DNA from: SAR324 cluster bacterium
GTDB lineage: Bacteria; SAR324; NAC60-12
Direction of reading: 5' to 3'
DNA length: 64,000 nucleotides
Assembly: GCA_028281495.1 (NCBI GenBank)
Contig: JANQJU010000030.1
Coordinates: 31,773 to 95,772, forward strand
Numbering within the stretch: the stretch's first letter is position 1; each line of letters starts with the position of its first letter. Below, piece by piece: positions 8,505 through 17,931 of this stretch. Under the pieces are notes generated by a model. That model had not been told where the DNA came from and searched no databases. It worked only from the letters and a program-made list of their open reading frames with translations. The translations under genes and the position numbers were made by a program.

Positions 8505-9578
8505 ATGGGAACCACCGCAAAGCCCTCTAAATCGAATCCGCCGTGGTCTCGCCAACGTCCTCGAACGCTCATCTGGGGACTTCTGATTTTCGCCCTCGTT
8601 TTCTTGTTTGGTCTCGCGCTGAGTGTGGGTTCGGTTTCTATTCCTTGGGAATCGACCGTGGCGATATTATTGAATCAAGAAGCCGATGTGATTTTGCACC
8701 AAATCATTTGGGAATTGCGGCTCCCTAAGATTTTTGTCGCATTATTAGCAGGGGCGGCCTTATCAACCAGCGGGCTACAAATGCAAACCTTGTTTTGTAA
8801 TCCTTTGGCGGGACCATTTGTGTTGGGCATCAATGCTGGAGCAAGTTTAGGAGTGGCCTTAGTTGTTTTAGGCACCGGAGTGGGCATTGGCTTGATGGAT
8901 AATGCAGGACTACTCAGCCAACTGAGCCTATTCTTTGCCTCCATCACGGGGGCTGGGCTGGTGTTGCTCATTGTCGTTTTTCTAGCTCAGCGGGTGCAGC
9001 ACAACGTGACTTTGCTCATCGTGGGGCTGATTTTTGGTTTGATGGTCGGCAGTTTGGTGAGCATCCTGATTTATTTCAGTGAACCAGAAGAAATCCAATC
9101 CTATTTGATTTGGACGTTCGGCAGCTTTCGAGGAGTCACTTGGGATCAGTTGAGTATCTTAACCCCTGCAATTCTTGGTGGGTTGGCCGTTGCGTTGATG
9201 ACTATCAAACCCCTCAATGCTTTGTTGCTCGGGGAAACTTATGCCCAAAGCATGGGCCTTTCCATAAAGAATACTCGAAATTTGGTGATTATAAGTACGG
9301 CAGTTCTGGCTGGGAGCGTAACGGCTTTCTGCGGTCCTATCGGTTTTTTGGGAATCGCCGTTCCGCATTTGTGCAGAGGTCTCTTCAATACTTCAGATCA
9401 CCGGATTCTCTTACCTGCTGTGGTCTTGATTGGAGCCGAATTAGCCCTCATTTCCGAAATTGTAGCGCAGCTTCCCGGTTCCCAATACACTTTACCTCTC
9501 AACGCGATTACTTCCCTTTTAGGAGGACCGATCATCCTCTGGGTGATTTTGAAGCGTCAAATTTCTGTGAAACCATGA
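8505..9578 (+). CDS. btuC: FecCD/BtuC-family ABC transporter permease
   Basis: A 357-residue integral membrane protein of the FecCD family with about ten hydrophobic segments. Family motifs include LRLPKIFVALLAGAALSTSGLQMQT near residue 72, the NPLAGPFVLGINAGASLG stretch, and the cytoplasmic coupling region GPIGFLGIAVPHLCRGLFN near residue 270. It forms the inner-membrane channel for cobalamin uptake as a dimer with the ATPase. Its stop codon overlaps the ATPase start (ATGA at 9575-9578), which indicates translational coupling. The operon assigns it to B12 and the gene symbol rests on that context. Confidence 0.88.
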   Translation: MGTTAKPSKSNPPWSRQRPRTLIWGLLIFALVFLFGLALSVGSVSIPWESTVAILLNQEADVILHQIIWELRLPKIFVALLAGAALSTSGLQMQTLFCNPLAGPFVLGINAGASLGVALVVLGTGVGIGLMDNAGLLSQLSLFFASITGAGLVLLIVVFLAQRVQHNVTLLIVGLIFGLMVGSLVSILIYFSEPEEIQSYLIWTFGSFRGVTWDQLSILTPAILGGLAVALMTIKPLNALLLGETYAQSMGLSIKNTRNLVIISTAVLAGSVTAFCGPIGFLGIAVPHLCRGLFNTSDHRILLPAVVLIGAELALISEIVAQLPGSQYTLPLNAITSLLGGPIILWVILKRQISVKP

Positions 9579-10600
9579 AAGCTCTTGAAACAAGTCTCAA
9601 ATTAACAACATCGGCCTTAGCCATCGGCTATCCTCGGTCCCACTCGATTCTTTTTCAAGGACTCGATTTGACTCTATATGGAGGGGAGTTGGTGTGCCTA
9701 TTGGGGGTGAATGGCGTGGGTAAGTCGACTCTCATGCGGACCCTATGTGGTCTGCTTCCGCCTTTACAAGGGACTATTTCAATCCTCGGACAACCCATTT
9801 CAGATCTTTCAGTTCAGGAGCAGGCGAAATCTATAGCGATTGTGTTGACCGAACGTCCTCAGTTGGGACCGTTTCAAGTATGGGATTTGGTGAGTTTAGG
9901 ACGATACCCTTATACTTCGGGCTTTGGAAATTTGACGGTTCATGACCGCGGTGTGGTGGATTGGGCCATTCAGTGTACGGATATTGCCTCGATTCAATAT
10001 CGAAATGTGCATGAACTTAGTGATGGTCAACGACAGAGAGTGATGATTGCGCGAGCTTTAGCCCAAGAACCTCAACTTTTGTTTTTAGACGAACCAACAG
10101 CGTTCTTAGACCTCCCTAGCCGAGTAGAAATCTCGAAATTGCTGAAAAATTTAGTACGACGGACTCAAAAAGCCGTTTTAATGTCCACCCATGATTGGGA
10201 CTTGGCGTTAAGTGTCGCAGATCAAATTTGGATTTTGGGCGAAGACCATTCATTTCATGCCGGCGCTCCTGAAGATCTCATATTGAACGGCGTGATTGAA
10301 AATGCTTTTCGAAGAAAGAACCTGTTTTTTGATCCGCATCGGGGATCTTTTAAGTCCCACCAGGAGTTGAGTAAACCCGTTGTAGTTCGAGGAGAAGGAT
10401 TGTCTCGATACTGGACAGTTCATGCTTTGGAACGAGAAGGATTTCGAATCACCTCCGATGAAGTTGCTCCTCTTTTGCAAATTGATGTTTTGGAGGGAAA
10501 TGAAGGTTGGGTGTCGACATTTCAAGATAATGTACAAAGGCACTCTTCCATTTATGAACTCATCACGAGTTTACATAGGGTTGAGTTTGTAGCCGATTAA
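9575..10600 (+). CDS. btuD: ABC transporter ATP-binding protein for cobalamin uptake, BtuD/FecE-like
   Basis: I start this gene at the ATG at 9575, four bases into the permease stop region, because the ABC domain begins right after it; the same frame is open further upstream but that part is a shadow of btuC. The 341-residue product has Walker A GVNGVGKST (near residue 45), Q-loop region, signature LSDGQRQRVMIARAL, Walker B LLFLDEPTAFLD and switch His in STHDW. It powers import. About 85 residues after the ABC domain (from SFKSHQELSKPVVVRGEG) form an extra C-terminal domain that short BtuD proteins lack. It is the last gene of the operon. Confidence 0.9.
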   Translation: MKALETSLKLTTSALAIGYPRSHSILFQGLDLTLYGGELVCLLGVNGVGKSTLMRTLCGLLPPLQGTISILGQPISDLSVQEQAKSIAIVLTERPQLGPFQVWDLVSLGRYPYTSGFGNLTVHDRGVVDWAIQCTDIASIQYRNVHELSDGQRQRVMIARALAQEPQLLFLDEPTAFLDLPSRVEISKLLKNLVRRTQKAVLMSTHDWDLALSVADQIWILGEDHSFHAGAPEDLILNGVIENAFRRKNLFFDPHRGSFKSHQELSKPVVVRGEGLSRYWTVHALEREGFRITSDEVAPLLQIDVLEGNEGWVSTFQDNVQRHSSIYELITSLHRVEFVAD

Positions 10601-10684
10601 TTCATGTTAATTGAAGTGAGGCAGATAATTTTGCACAAGCATCCATTTCTGGCAAAAAGAGAAGATAGCACTTCCCGTAGCACT

Positions 10685-13111
10685 TTATTGAACTAACTGA
10701 CCGATTTGCAGCGGTACATGAGTTGACGGTTGCGAAGGAGGATCGACTCGTAACTGAAACTGCCCGACGATCTCCCTCAAATCTTGAGACTGCTGGGCTA
10801 AAATTTCTGCGGATTGCGTCGTTTGTTTAGCACTGGAAGCGTTGTTTTGTGTCACCTTTTCGATTTGGGTTAACCCGACATTGATTTGTTCAACCCCAAC
10901 GGCCTGCTGTTGGCTCGCATTGGTGATTTCATTGACGGTTTCAGTCACCTGGTTGATGTACCTCATAACCTCCATTAATGAATCGGCGGTATCGGAGGCA
11001 ATCTGCATCCCTTCCTGTACGCGTTGATTCGAATTCGCGATTAAATCTGTAGTTTGACGTGCGGCATTAGCACTGCTTTGAGCTAAACTGCGTACTTCAT
11101 CTGCCACCACAGCAAATCCGACTCCATATTGACCTGCTCTTGCCGCTTCTACAGCGGCATTGATCGCTAATAAGTTGGTCTGAAACGCAATTTCATCAAT
11201 GGTTTTGATGATCTTCGAAATGTCGTCACTTGTCTGAGTGATGGTCTGCATGGCCTTCACCATCTCCGACATCTTTTGATTGCTTTCTTCTGAACTGTTT
11301 TTCGAGGTCATCGAGAGAGTTTTTGCTTCTTGGGCATTCTTGTCATTTTGTTTTGCCTGAGCAGCTACCTCTTGTATGGAAGCACTGGATTTCTCCAAAG
11401 CACTGGCTTGACTACTAGCCATTTGAGATAGTTCCTGACTGGACAGAAGAATCTGCTGACTCTGTTGTGCTACCTCTCCCGCGGCATTCTGGACTTTACG
11501 CAGGGTGATGTTGAGATTGTCTATCAACTCAACAACCGCGTGGCCAATCACATCTTTTTCATCTTTTGGTTGAAAATTCACATTCAGATCCCCTTTGGCT
11601 ACTTTTTGTAGCGCAGCAATCGTGTCAAGTTCCAAACTGTGAGCAAATTCGTTCATCATGGCAACCATTCTTCCAATTTCGTCGTGCGTGGTCACCGTGA
11701 CGCGAAAACTTAGATGCCCTTTACTGATTTCAGTAATCATTCGCATCATTTCGATAATTGGAGCCGTAAATCGAGAGGCGAAACTGTAAGCGAGAACAAA
11801 GCACACGGCGATTAAAAAACCAATCACGACTAAGATTTGCCACATCAATGAAGTCGCTGCGGCTAAAGCTTCGGCTTCATCAATTTCACTCATGATTATC
11901 CAATCCACCCCTGCAATCTTTAAAGGACGATAAGACGAGAGAACGCTCACATTTCGGTAGTCAGGAAAAATCGCTTGCCCTGATTTGCCAGCCACCGCTG
12001 CTGACGTCCCTTCGGTTTGGACAGGTTGCAGACCGATGGCCGTGCCTTGATTTCTGATTTGATCGATCACCGAATTGGACAAACCACTTTTTTCAAGGGC
12101 CTCAAAATAGTTCTCAGGACCTTCTATCAAGAAGCGAGATTGACTCCGCAATTTGGAATCGTTGCCTACTAAGTATGTTTCTCCACTTGCCCCCAGTCCT
12201 GTTTCGATCCATTGTTGATTGCTAGTCATCACCCCATTAATCTCGTCGATTGGCATTTGGAATACCAACACGCCGATCAGTTGATCTGCTTCAAATATGG
12301 GTGAGGCAATAAACGATGCGGCGGCATGGTACGAGGGATCATAAGGTTGGAAATCCACTAGTTTCACAAAATCCTTGTCCCTTGCATTTCGTGTAGCACG
12401 AAACGCTTCAGCAAAGTTAGTGTTTTGGTAAGGCCCAGAAAGTAAGGAAGTGGCATAATCCACTTCTTTGAAAACGGAATACACGATGTGTCCCGTGTCA
12501 GGATCGACAATAAAAATGTCGTAATAGCCAAACTTCTTTAGGTAGCTTCGAATGATCGGATGATAGGTTTCATGGATTTGGCTGTAGGAACTGCCATCTC
12601 CGGCATTGTCGAGGTTGTCTTTTTCGCCAGTCGGATGCGGATTGGAAGCAAAGTAAAGATTTTGCAAAATTCGAGTGGTTTTTTCGGAAGGAAAATAATT
12701 GTTTTCGGAGATTGAACGATCAGTATTACGTTTGAGTTTTGGGAAAAACTCGGTTTCGTAGTATTGACGATTCTTGAGATCTACTTGGGACAGATCCGTT
12801 TGGTTTAATTCTCCTTCAACTGCTTGAAAGGCTGCGCGGAATGCTTTGGTAGCATCAATGATCATGCGATCTTCAGAAAAAGTCACTACTTGGTGTTCAA
12901 TTTGTTGAAAGTAATTTTCAATCTGGCTTCCCTTAATTTCACGTACCGCCGTTAATTTGTTAAAGGATTCTGTTTCCAGTGCATTCCGTGCATTCCAATA
13001 ACCCACCCCGCCCGTAATCAGCGCAGTCACCACGCCGAGCATCAGAAAGACAACGATTTGCTTTTTCTTTATCCCCCAACTTGAGGACGAAAGGCTGCTT
13101 TTCGAATCCAT
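10685..13111 (-). CDS. Methyl-accepting chemotaxis protein
   Basis: An 808-residue chemoreceptor. I use the ATG at 13109-13111, preceded by GGAAGAGGTAAAT; a TTG five codons upstream is less likely. One membrane helix lies near residues 17-40 ([17 protein letters not shown]) and a second near 420-442. The large periplasmic region between them resembles a double-Cache sensor (for example [26 protein letters not shown] motifs, here [19 protein letters not shown]). A HAMP domain follows TM2. The cytoplasmic signalling hairpin has the conserved tip [20 protein letters not shown] near residue 645. The ligand cannot be read from sequence. It is transcribed toward the B12 operon and stands alone, with no che genes nearby. 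Confidence 0.93.
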   Translation of the reverse strand: MDSKSSLSSSSWGIKKKQIVVFLMLGVVTALITGGVGYWNARNALETESFNKLTAVREIKGSQIENYFQQIEHQVVTFSEDRMIIDATKAFRAAFQAVEGELNQTDLSQVDLKNRQYYETEFFPKLKRNTDRSISENNYFPSEKTTRILQNLYFASNPHPTGEKDNLDNAGDGSSYSQIHETYHPIIRSYLKKFGYYDIFIVDPDTGHIVYSVFKEVDYATSLLSGPYQNTNFAEAFRATRNARDKDFVKLVDFQPYDPSYHAAASFIASPIFEADQLIGVLVFQMPIDEINGVMTSNQQWIETGLGASGETYLVGNDSKLRSQSRFLIEGPENYFEALEKSGLSNSVIDQIRNQGTAIGLQPVQTEGTSAAVAGKSGQAIFPDYRNVSVLSSYRPLKIAGVDWIIMSEIDEAEALAAATSLMWQILVVIGFLIAVCFVLAYSFASRFTAPIIEMMRMITEISKGHLSFRVTVTTHDEIGRMVAMMNEFAHSLELDTIAALQKVAKGDLNVNFQPKDEKDVIGHAVVELIDNLNITLRKVQNAAGEVAQQSQQILLSSQELSQMASSQASALEKSSASIQEVAAQAKQNDKNAQEAKTLSMTSKNSSEESNQKMSEMVKAMQTITQTSDDISKIIKTIDEIAFQTNLLAINAAVEAARAGQYGVGFAVVADEVRSLAQSSANAARQTTDLIANSNQRVQEGMQIASDTADSLMEVMRYINQVTETVNEITNASQQQAVGVEQINVGLTQIEKVTQNNASSAKQTTQSAEILAQQSQDLREIVGQFQLRVDPPSQPSTHVPLQIGQLVQ

Positions 13112-13220
13112 ATTTACCTCTTCCAAATGACTCTATAACTTGCAAAATTTGCGAAAACACAACCAAAACACACCAAGAGGTAAATGTCCATATTGACATG
13201 AGGAAGCCGACGGGTTTGCC

Positions 13221-13244
13221 GAAACAGCTCATATGAGCTGTTTC
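13221..13244. repeat. Perfect 24-bp palindrome at a duplication boundary
   Basis: The left arm GAAACAGCTCAT is followed at once by its exact reverse complement, with no loop. It sits 110 bp upstream of the chemoreceptor start and directly touches the left edge of the 198-bp duplicated segment at 13241-13438. No T-run follows, so it is not an obvious terminator. It could be an operator for the chemoreceptor gene or a scar of the rearrangement. Confidence 0.55.
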
Positions 13245-13438
13245 AACGGTGATCGATTCTTGGGTCCGCATTCGTGATTTAAAGTTTTCCTCTCCTTAAA
13301 ACAAACTAACACCCCGCCACATGCACTCTCTTCCCTCGAACCGTTTCCTCCTTCCAAAAAATCTTCTCTTCCCAAGTGATCGTGGTGCGTCGATCAAACA
13401 CCAATAACCAGCCTTCATCGCATCCCAGTTTATCCAAA
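13241..13438. repeat. 198-bp direct repeat, copy A (restriction gene tail plus ATPase tail)
   Basis: The segment matches 18769-18966 base for base with a constant offset of 5528, no indels and four substitutions that I count by eye. It contains the last twelve codons of the restriction endonuclease gene on the plus strand (ending ...[12 protein letters not shown] at 13275-13277) and the last ~44 codons of the AAA/PD-(D/E)XK ATPase on the minus strand. No endonuclease gene body precedes it here, so this is a stranded tail. Confidence 0.9.
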
Positions 13439-14219
13439 TAGCTCAACAATTGTTGCTGGCCTTCGACATATGTTTTGTCGGAATAACGTAATTTCAGTTC
13501 GATGGGATAGCGGTGATTTTGGAAGTGGACACATAAATCCAAGCGCCGGGTTCCTGACGCCATTTCACGGGTGATCGTTCCACCAGAATTCAAGATTCGT
13601 TGCAAAAACGCCTGAAGAATCAGATGGGGTGCCGCTTCTTGGTAGCGATACTTTTCGATCCAAATTTCACTGTTTTCCCGCCAAAAGGTTTGGAAATCGG
13701 TGAGCAACTGCTTCATATCCAACTGGCTGTCCACAACATAGGCCGGAACCTCAGGAGGAAATTCCTCGTCGTCCATCTGGATTTGGGCCGGATGGGACAA
13801 AGTACGAAGAATCACTTCGGCATAAAGGGGATTCCCTGGGATGAGTTTGTTGTTTTGGTGAGTAGGATGGAAGGCTGGGTATAATCCGCATCTTTGGCAA
13901 AAGGGAAACGGGACAACAGTTCACTAAACTCAACACAAAATTGAAGTTTGTGATTAATTGCTGCGATTCCTTTTTCGGCCTCGTCCAGGCCTTGGATAGA
14001 TTCCAAAGAGCAATATAGCCCGTAATAGTTTCCTGAGGCATTTAATTGTTTTACCAAGTCCAAGAGCATCGTAGTTTTGCCGGTTTGCCGTGCGGCATGG
14101 ATCACAAAATATTGGCCGTTATCAATGAAATCCGTCAATCCTTGACAGCGTTCTTGGGCAGGCAACATGTAGTGTTTATTGGGATTACACGGTCCGGTGG
14201 TATTGAAAAATTTTTTCAT
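13306..14219 (-). pseudogene. AAA ATPase / PD-(D/E)XK nuclease gene with internal out-of-frame deletion
   Basis: Both ends match the intact 520-residue protein at 44172-45734. The first ~110 residues (MKKFFNTTGPCNPNKHYMLP, Walker A HAARQTGKTTMLL) read from 14219, and the last ~170 residues (from NKLIPGNPLYAEVILRTLSH to HVAGC) end at 13306. The middle, including Walker B and the winged-helix part, is missing. The span is 914 bp against 1563 bp in the intact gene, a difference of 649, which is not a multiple of three. The 5' frame therefore stops soon after the junction near 13875. The C-terminal nuclease part keeps D and ExK residues (RLDLCVHF, PIELKLR). No product is likely. Confidence 0.88.
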
Positions 14220-14353
14220 GATGGTTTCTTAAATTGAGCAGCGGGCGAACTGACTTTTCATAGTGGACTTTTAATTCAGAATAAAGAAAGACGTTTCCAA
14301 GTGATGATACCCTAATCCCATCAACTTTGACACCAGATCACTGGAGAAGCCTT

Positions 14354-14581
14354 ATGATCGTACAACGAGAGGTTTCCCCTCACGTCGCCCAGTTTCTAAA
14401 CGAAATTCCTGAAGGCGACCTCGAAGCCCTGATCGACGATTGGGAAGAAGAACGAGCCTTCGACGAAGAAGCTCGCGCTGCGTTTGAATCCGATTCCTGC
14501 ACAGTCATGCCGACAAGCCACAGCTTCTTTGGGGTTCAAATAAAGAGGAAATGCTGGAAGATGATCCATTTGGTGATGTGA
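14354..14581 (+). CDS. Small acidic protein, possibly frameshifted, function unknown
   Basis: An ATG at 14354 opens a frame reading MIVQREVSPHVAQFLNEIPE and continuing very acidic (DDWEEERAFDEEARAAFESD). After about residue 55 the composition changes abruptly to basic and Cys-containing sequence. Another frame over 14540-14602 resumes acidic coding-like sequence (EEMLEDDPFGDVMFTDG), so a frameshift near 14525 is possible. The size and acidity would suit an antitoxin or a remnant of one. There is no good ribosome-binding site. The product is unrecognised and the call is weak. Confidence 0.3.
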   Translation: MIVQREVSPHVAQFLNEIPEGDLEALIDDWEEERAFDEEARAAFESDSCTVMPTSHSFFGVQIKRKCWKMIHLVM

Positions 14582-14645
14582 TGTTCACGGACGGGTGAGG
14601 AGTCCGTCAAGCGTTGGCGACAAGAAATAGATGCTTTCGAGAACT

Positions 14646-14972
14646 TTATGCCGACATGACCGCAACCCGTCCTGGCTGGTTGTCCTTTCGAGGTTTCACG
14701 GTAATTTCCACATCCATCTCTAATTTGCATAAGTAGGACATCAAGCGGTCCAAAGTAAAACGTTGGAATTGGCCGCGTTGGATATTGGAGATCTCCGTGC
14801 GTTTGATACCGAGAAAATCCGCTGCCTGTTGTTGATTCCATTGGCGATCCGCCATGACATCCATGATGGCAGAGGCCAAACGCGCTTTGGCATCCCAGTC
14901 TTCTGAGTTCTCAAAGCCTAAATCTTTATAAACGCTCCCTGTGCTTTCGGTGATGGTGATCTCTTCGGTCAT
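14646..14972 (-). CDS. XRE-family antitoxin/transcriptional regulator of a type II toxin-antitoxin pair
   Basis: A 108-residue protein with a helix-turn-helix near residues 46-78 (WNQQQAADFLGIKRTEISNIQ followed by RGQFQRFTLDRLMSYL), matching the HigA-like, XRE-type regulators that pair with Gp49/HigB-like toxins. The N-terminal ~40 residues (SVYKDLGFENSEDWDAKARLA) are typical of this subgroup. It should neutralise the toxin encoded just upstream and repress the shared promoter. The start overlaps the toxin stop by 4 bp, so the two are translationally coupled in the toxin-first order usual for higBA. Confidence 0.85.
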   Translation of the reverse strand: MTEEITITESTGSVYKDLGFENSEDWDAKARLASAIMDVMADRQWNQQQAADFLGIKRTEISNIQRGQFQRFTLDRLMSYLCKLEMDVEITVKPRKDNQPGRVAVMSA

Positions 14973-15313
14973 TTTTCTGCCTTTAGCGTGTGTTCGAGAT
15001 ATTGAAGACGTTTTCGGATGATTTCCATATCCGGTTTTGGTGTCTTGCTGCCTTTGGGCGATTTCTTCTGAAAGACATGGAGTACATAAATTTTATCTCC
15101 GAGATTGACCACGTAGACAGCCCGGTAAGTGTCACCACGCTCATGACTTCGGATTTCACGAACAGTGTGACGAAATCCCTTTAGTGGCGAAATCGCGGGA
15201 TGCGGTTTTTTCTCCTGCTCCCGGAACAGAGCATACCCAATCTCTCGGCTGACGGAGGCCGGGAATTGGGTGAGCTGTTCTTTAGTATCGCCTAGCCATG
15301 CAACTTCTTGCAT
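14969..15313 (-). CDS. Gp49/HigB-like toxin (RelE superfamily)
   Basis: I start at the ATG at 15313 (MQEVAWLGDTKEQLTQFPAS); a TTG five codons earlier is less likely. The 114-residue product has the layout of phage Gp49-like or DUF891 toxins: an N-terminal WLGDTKEQLTQFP, the GYALFREQ helix, PLKGFRHTVREI, then basic strands TYRAVYVVNLGDKIYVLHVF and the QKKSPKGSKTP tail. Members of this family are ribosome-associated mRNA interferases. The antitoxin gene follows with a 4-bp overlap. The pair lies between two fragments of the duplicated ATPase, a typical accessory position. Confidence 0.85.
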   Translation of the reverse strand: MQEVAWLGDTKEQLTQFPASVSREIGYALFREQEKKPHPAISPLKGFRHTVREIRSHERGDTYRAVYVVNLGDKIYVLHVFQKKSPKGSKTPKPDMEIIRKRLQYLEHTLKAEK

Positions 15314-15344
15314 AATTGATTGTAACAAATTTGTGACAAATGGG

Positions 15345-16028
15345 TCAAAGTTTCATGTTCATTCTTCCAGAAAAGTTCCATTGCCCTCTGTATGATGGAC
15401 TACAGTACCAAGTATTATAGGCATAGAAAGGGGGCGAATCGTAGAAATCGCTCTGTTCATACTTTTGGAGAAACTTATCGTTTATGTAGACTAGTTCGTA
15501 ATGTAATAGAACGTTAGCATGCGTGCGCGTCATTGGCTGATCGTAACCAGGCCAGACAATGCCATCAGCGTTCTGTTCCCGACAGAGAACTGGCATCACG
15601 GCCTCCACCGACGCCCAAAGTTGCAGAAGGAGTCCGCCATTGTGTTCACGGATATCTAGCTTGTACCATTCTACTTCTCCCGCAGGCTTGTGGACCACTT
15701 GAGCTTCTCCCGCCATGACTGCTCGGAGTTCTGGAACATCTGCCAACTGAGCTGAATAATAGAAGACCCGCACACCCCGCGCACCTCGCATCCACAGATA
15801 GCGTCGAAGATACTCGTTGGACATCTTCCAACTGACGTTCCGTTTCAGGTTGTAATGATATTCACCTGAAACTTCGCCCTCTGCCACACCGAATACGGGG
15901 AGTCCAAGATCATCGTAAATTAAACGCTGTTGGTCATTGCCCATACAGCGGGGGGGTAATCCAAGAGTCATCCAGATTTTTTCGGCAAGATTAAAGGTAT
16001 AGAACGATGCGTCGCCCCATGCTGCCAC
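15345..16028 (-). CDS. Hypothetical protein, probably 5'-truncated
   Basis: The frame from a GTG at 16028 gives 227 residues (MAAWGDASFYTFNLAEKIWM... ending NFSGRMNMKL). The same frame stays open upstream to about 16165 (adding PIEVLNEAEFGVVSFSVPFD) before a stop, with no ATG or ribosome-binding site. The gene has therefore probably lost its true start. The product is soluble, rich in aromatic residues, and has no motif I can name. Between 16165 and 16330 another frame on the same strand encodes a further remnant (QAIRLLQIVNGKACKILESF), also without a start. This stretch looks like decayed sequence next to the restriction-modification operon. Confidence 0.45.
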   Translation of the reverse strand: MAAWGDASFYTFNLAEKIWMTLGLPPRCMGNDQQRLIYDDLGLPVFGVAEGEVSGEYHYNLKRNVSWKMSNEYLRRYLWMRGARGVRVFYYSAQLADVPELRAVMAGEAQVVHKPAGEVEWYKLDIREHNGGLLLQLWASVEAVMPVLCREQNADGIVWPGYDQPMTRTHANVLLHYELVYINDKFLQKYEQSDFYDSPPFYAYNTWYCSPSYRGQWNFSGRMNMKL

Positions 16029-16377
16029 GATGTAGTCATAGCCTGAGATTGACAGTAAGAATTTCGATACGCAGCCAAATTCATCGTCAAATGGGACAGA
16101 AAAACTGACAACACCGAATTCTGCCTCATTCAGAACTTCGATAGGACTATCGTCTGCTCCAGGCCCTTATACTGGCAACGTCACTGATGAAAACGATTCC
16201 AGGATCTTGCAGGCTTTGCCGTTGACGATTTGAAGCAGTCTGATAGCTTGAAAAGACGTTTTAACATCCCAAAAAAATTTGGGTGATATGCCGTCGTTTC
16301 AACTGCGAATTTCCTAAGGGGCTGTTGATTTTGAAGGGATTCACGAAACCTCAAAAAGGTGACAAGAAAGGGAGCGC

Positions 16378-17931
16378 ATGGAGTTCATTTTCGAGGTCGA
16401 AGCGCAGCAAAACGCGTATTTAGATTCGATTTCCCAAGACATCCTCAAAGCACGGGGCCAGTTTTTTACCTCCTCGCCAGTGGCTCGATTTATGGCGACT
16501 CATGCTAAAGCATCGGGGCAACATCTTCACATTCTCGATCCGGGGGCGGGGGCGGGTATTCTCACGGTTGCGGTTGTCGAACACTTGATGGATGAAATAC
16601 AAACCATTCATGCAGTAGTTTATGAAACCGATTCGGGGATTCTCTCGGTCCTTCGAGAAAATTTGACAACACTTGCTGAGCGATACGGAGAGCGGTTTAC
16701 CTTTGAGATCCGTACTAATGATTTCATCCTGGCTCGCCCTGATTTCACCGGAGAGCGATTTGATTTAGCCATCCTCAATCCACCCTACTTCAAAATCAAT
16801 ATTCAAAACTCACCCTATAGCGGTCGCCTTGCAGACCTCTTCAAAGGAAATCCCAATATCTACGCCTTTTTTATGGCAGTCGCCGGGGAGTGCCTGAAAG
16901 AAGCAGGCATCATGATTGCTATCACACCCAGGAGCTTCACCAATGGGCTGTATTTTAAAGGATTTCGGCAGTGGCTTTTGAAATCCATGAGCTTGGAAAA
17001 AGTTCATATTTTCCAATCCCGCAAAGATGCGTTCAAGGAGAAGGCCGTCCTGCAAGAAAATGTGATTTGCGTGTTTTCACGGTCCTCTGAGCAGTCGCCA
17101 ACGATTGAACTTTCAAGAAGCGTGGGCCGGACTGATTTGGGTGAGCCGGAAATCAGTCCGTATCCAGCGGGCTTGATCCTCGACAAAACCACAGACAATT
17201 ACTTCATCCGGCTTCCCGAAACGGATGAGGATGCCTCGATCCTCAAACAAGTGGAATCCTGGCCTGATACGTTCAACAGCTTAGGTTATCACATCTGGAC
17301 TGGACCCGTGGTGGAGCACCGCACCCGTGAATTCATCGATGGTTGCAATTTACCCAATTCGGTGTGTTTGTATCGGATGCACAATATCCGTTTCTTCGAC
17401 GTGGAATGGACGGGACAGCATAAAAAAGATGCTCGTTTTGCCCTCACGACGGGTGCCCATCGGCATTTATCTCGAAACGAGGTGACTGTGCTCCTGAAGC
17501 GATTTAGTGCGAAAGATCAAAATCGTCGGTTGGAAGCCGGTGTTCTCATCCCTGATCCCTCTGAGGGAGAATTCGTTGGGTTCGAGAATCATTTGAATTG
17601 CATCACCAGAAAGCATGGCAGTTTCAATATAGATGAAGCGTTTGGACTCGCTGCCTTGCTCAACTCCACCCTGATTGACCGATACTTCCGCTGTGTGAGT
17701 GGAAACACTCAGGTCAATGCCACCGAAATTCGACTCATGCGACTCCCAGCAAGAGAAACCATCCAATTGATTGGAAAGCGCATTCAGCATGACTTTGCGT
17801 GCGTTGATGAAACGGTAGAAACAGAACTTCTCTGTGAGACAAAGAGTGAAAAAAGAAAAGATCCCCAAAGGAAGGCTCGAACAAGCCAAATATCTTTTGA
17901 AGGCATTGGGTTTGCCGAAACAGCAATATAA
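16378..17931 (+). CDS. N6-adenine DNA methyltransferase of a BsuBI/PstI-type restriction-modification system
   Basis: A 517-residue class I methyltransferase. The N-terminal [15 protein letters not shown] is typical of gamma-type adenine methylases. The AdoMet motif is [13 protein letters not shown] near residue 54, and the catalytic NPPYFK motif is near residue 134. The C-terminal half would hold target recognition. It methylates the site cut by its partner; family members M.BsuBI and M.PstI (about 500 residues) modify CTGCAG, so that specificity is a reasonable but untested guess. GAAAGGGAGCGC precedes the ATG. The endonuclease gene starts inside its 3' end, overlapping by 98 bp in another frame. 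Confidence 0.9.
   Translation: MEFIFEVEAQQNAYLDSISQDILKARGQFFTSSPVARFMATHAKASGQHLHILDPGAGAGILTVAVVEHLMDEIQTIHAVVYETDSGILSVLRENLTTLAERYGERFTFEIRTNDFILARPDFTGERFDLAILNPPYFKINIQNSPYSGRLADLFKGNPNIYAFFMAVAGECLKEAGIMIAITPRSFTNGLYFKGFRQWLLKSMSLEKVHIFQSRKDAFKEKAVLQENVICVFSRSSEQSPTIELSRSVGRTDLGEPEISPYPAGLILDKTTDNYFIRLPETDEDASILKQVESWPDTFNSLGYHIWTGPVVEHRTREFIDGCNLPNSVCLYRMHNIRFFDVEWTGQHKKDARFALTTGAHRHLSRNEVTVLLKRFSAKDQNRRLEAGVLIPDPSEGEFVGFENHLNCITRKHGSFNIDEAFGLAALLNSTLIDRYFRCVSGNTQVNATEIRLMRLPARETIQLIGKRIQHDFACVDETVETELLCETKSEKRKDPQRKARTSQISFEGIGFAETAI

Noticed and set aside
9110..9574. 155-codon 5' extension of the ABC ATPase frame
   Set aside because: It overlaps the btuC frame, has no transport-protein character, and the ABC domain begins right after the ATG at 9575.
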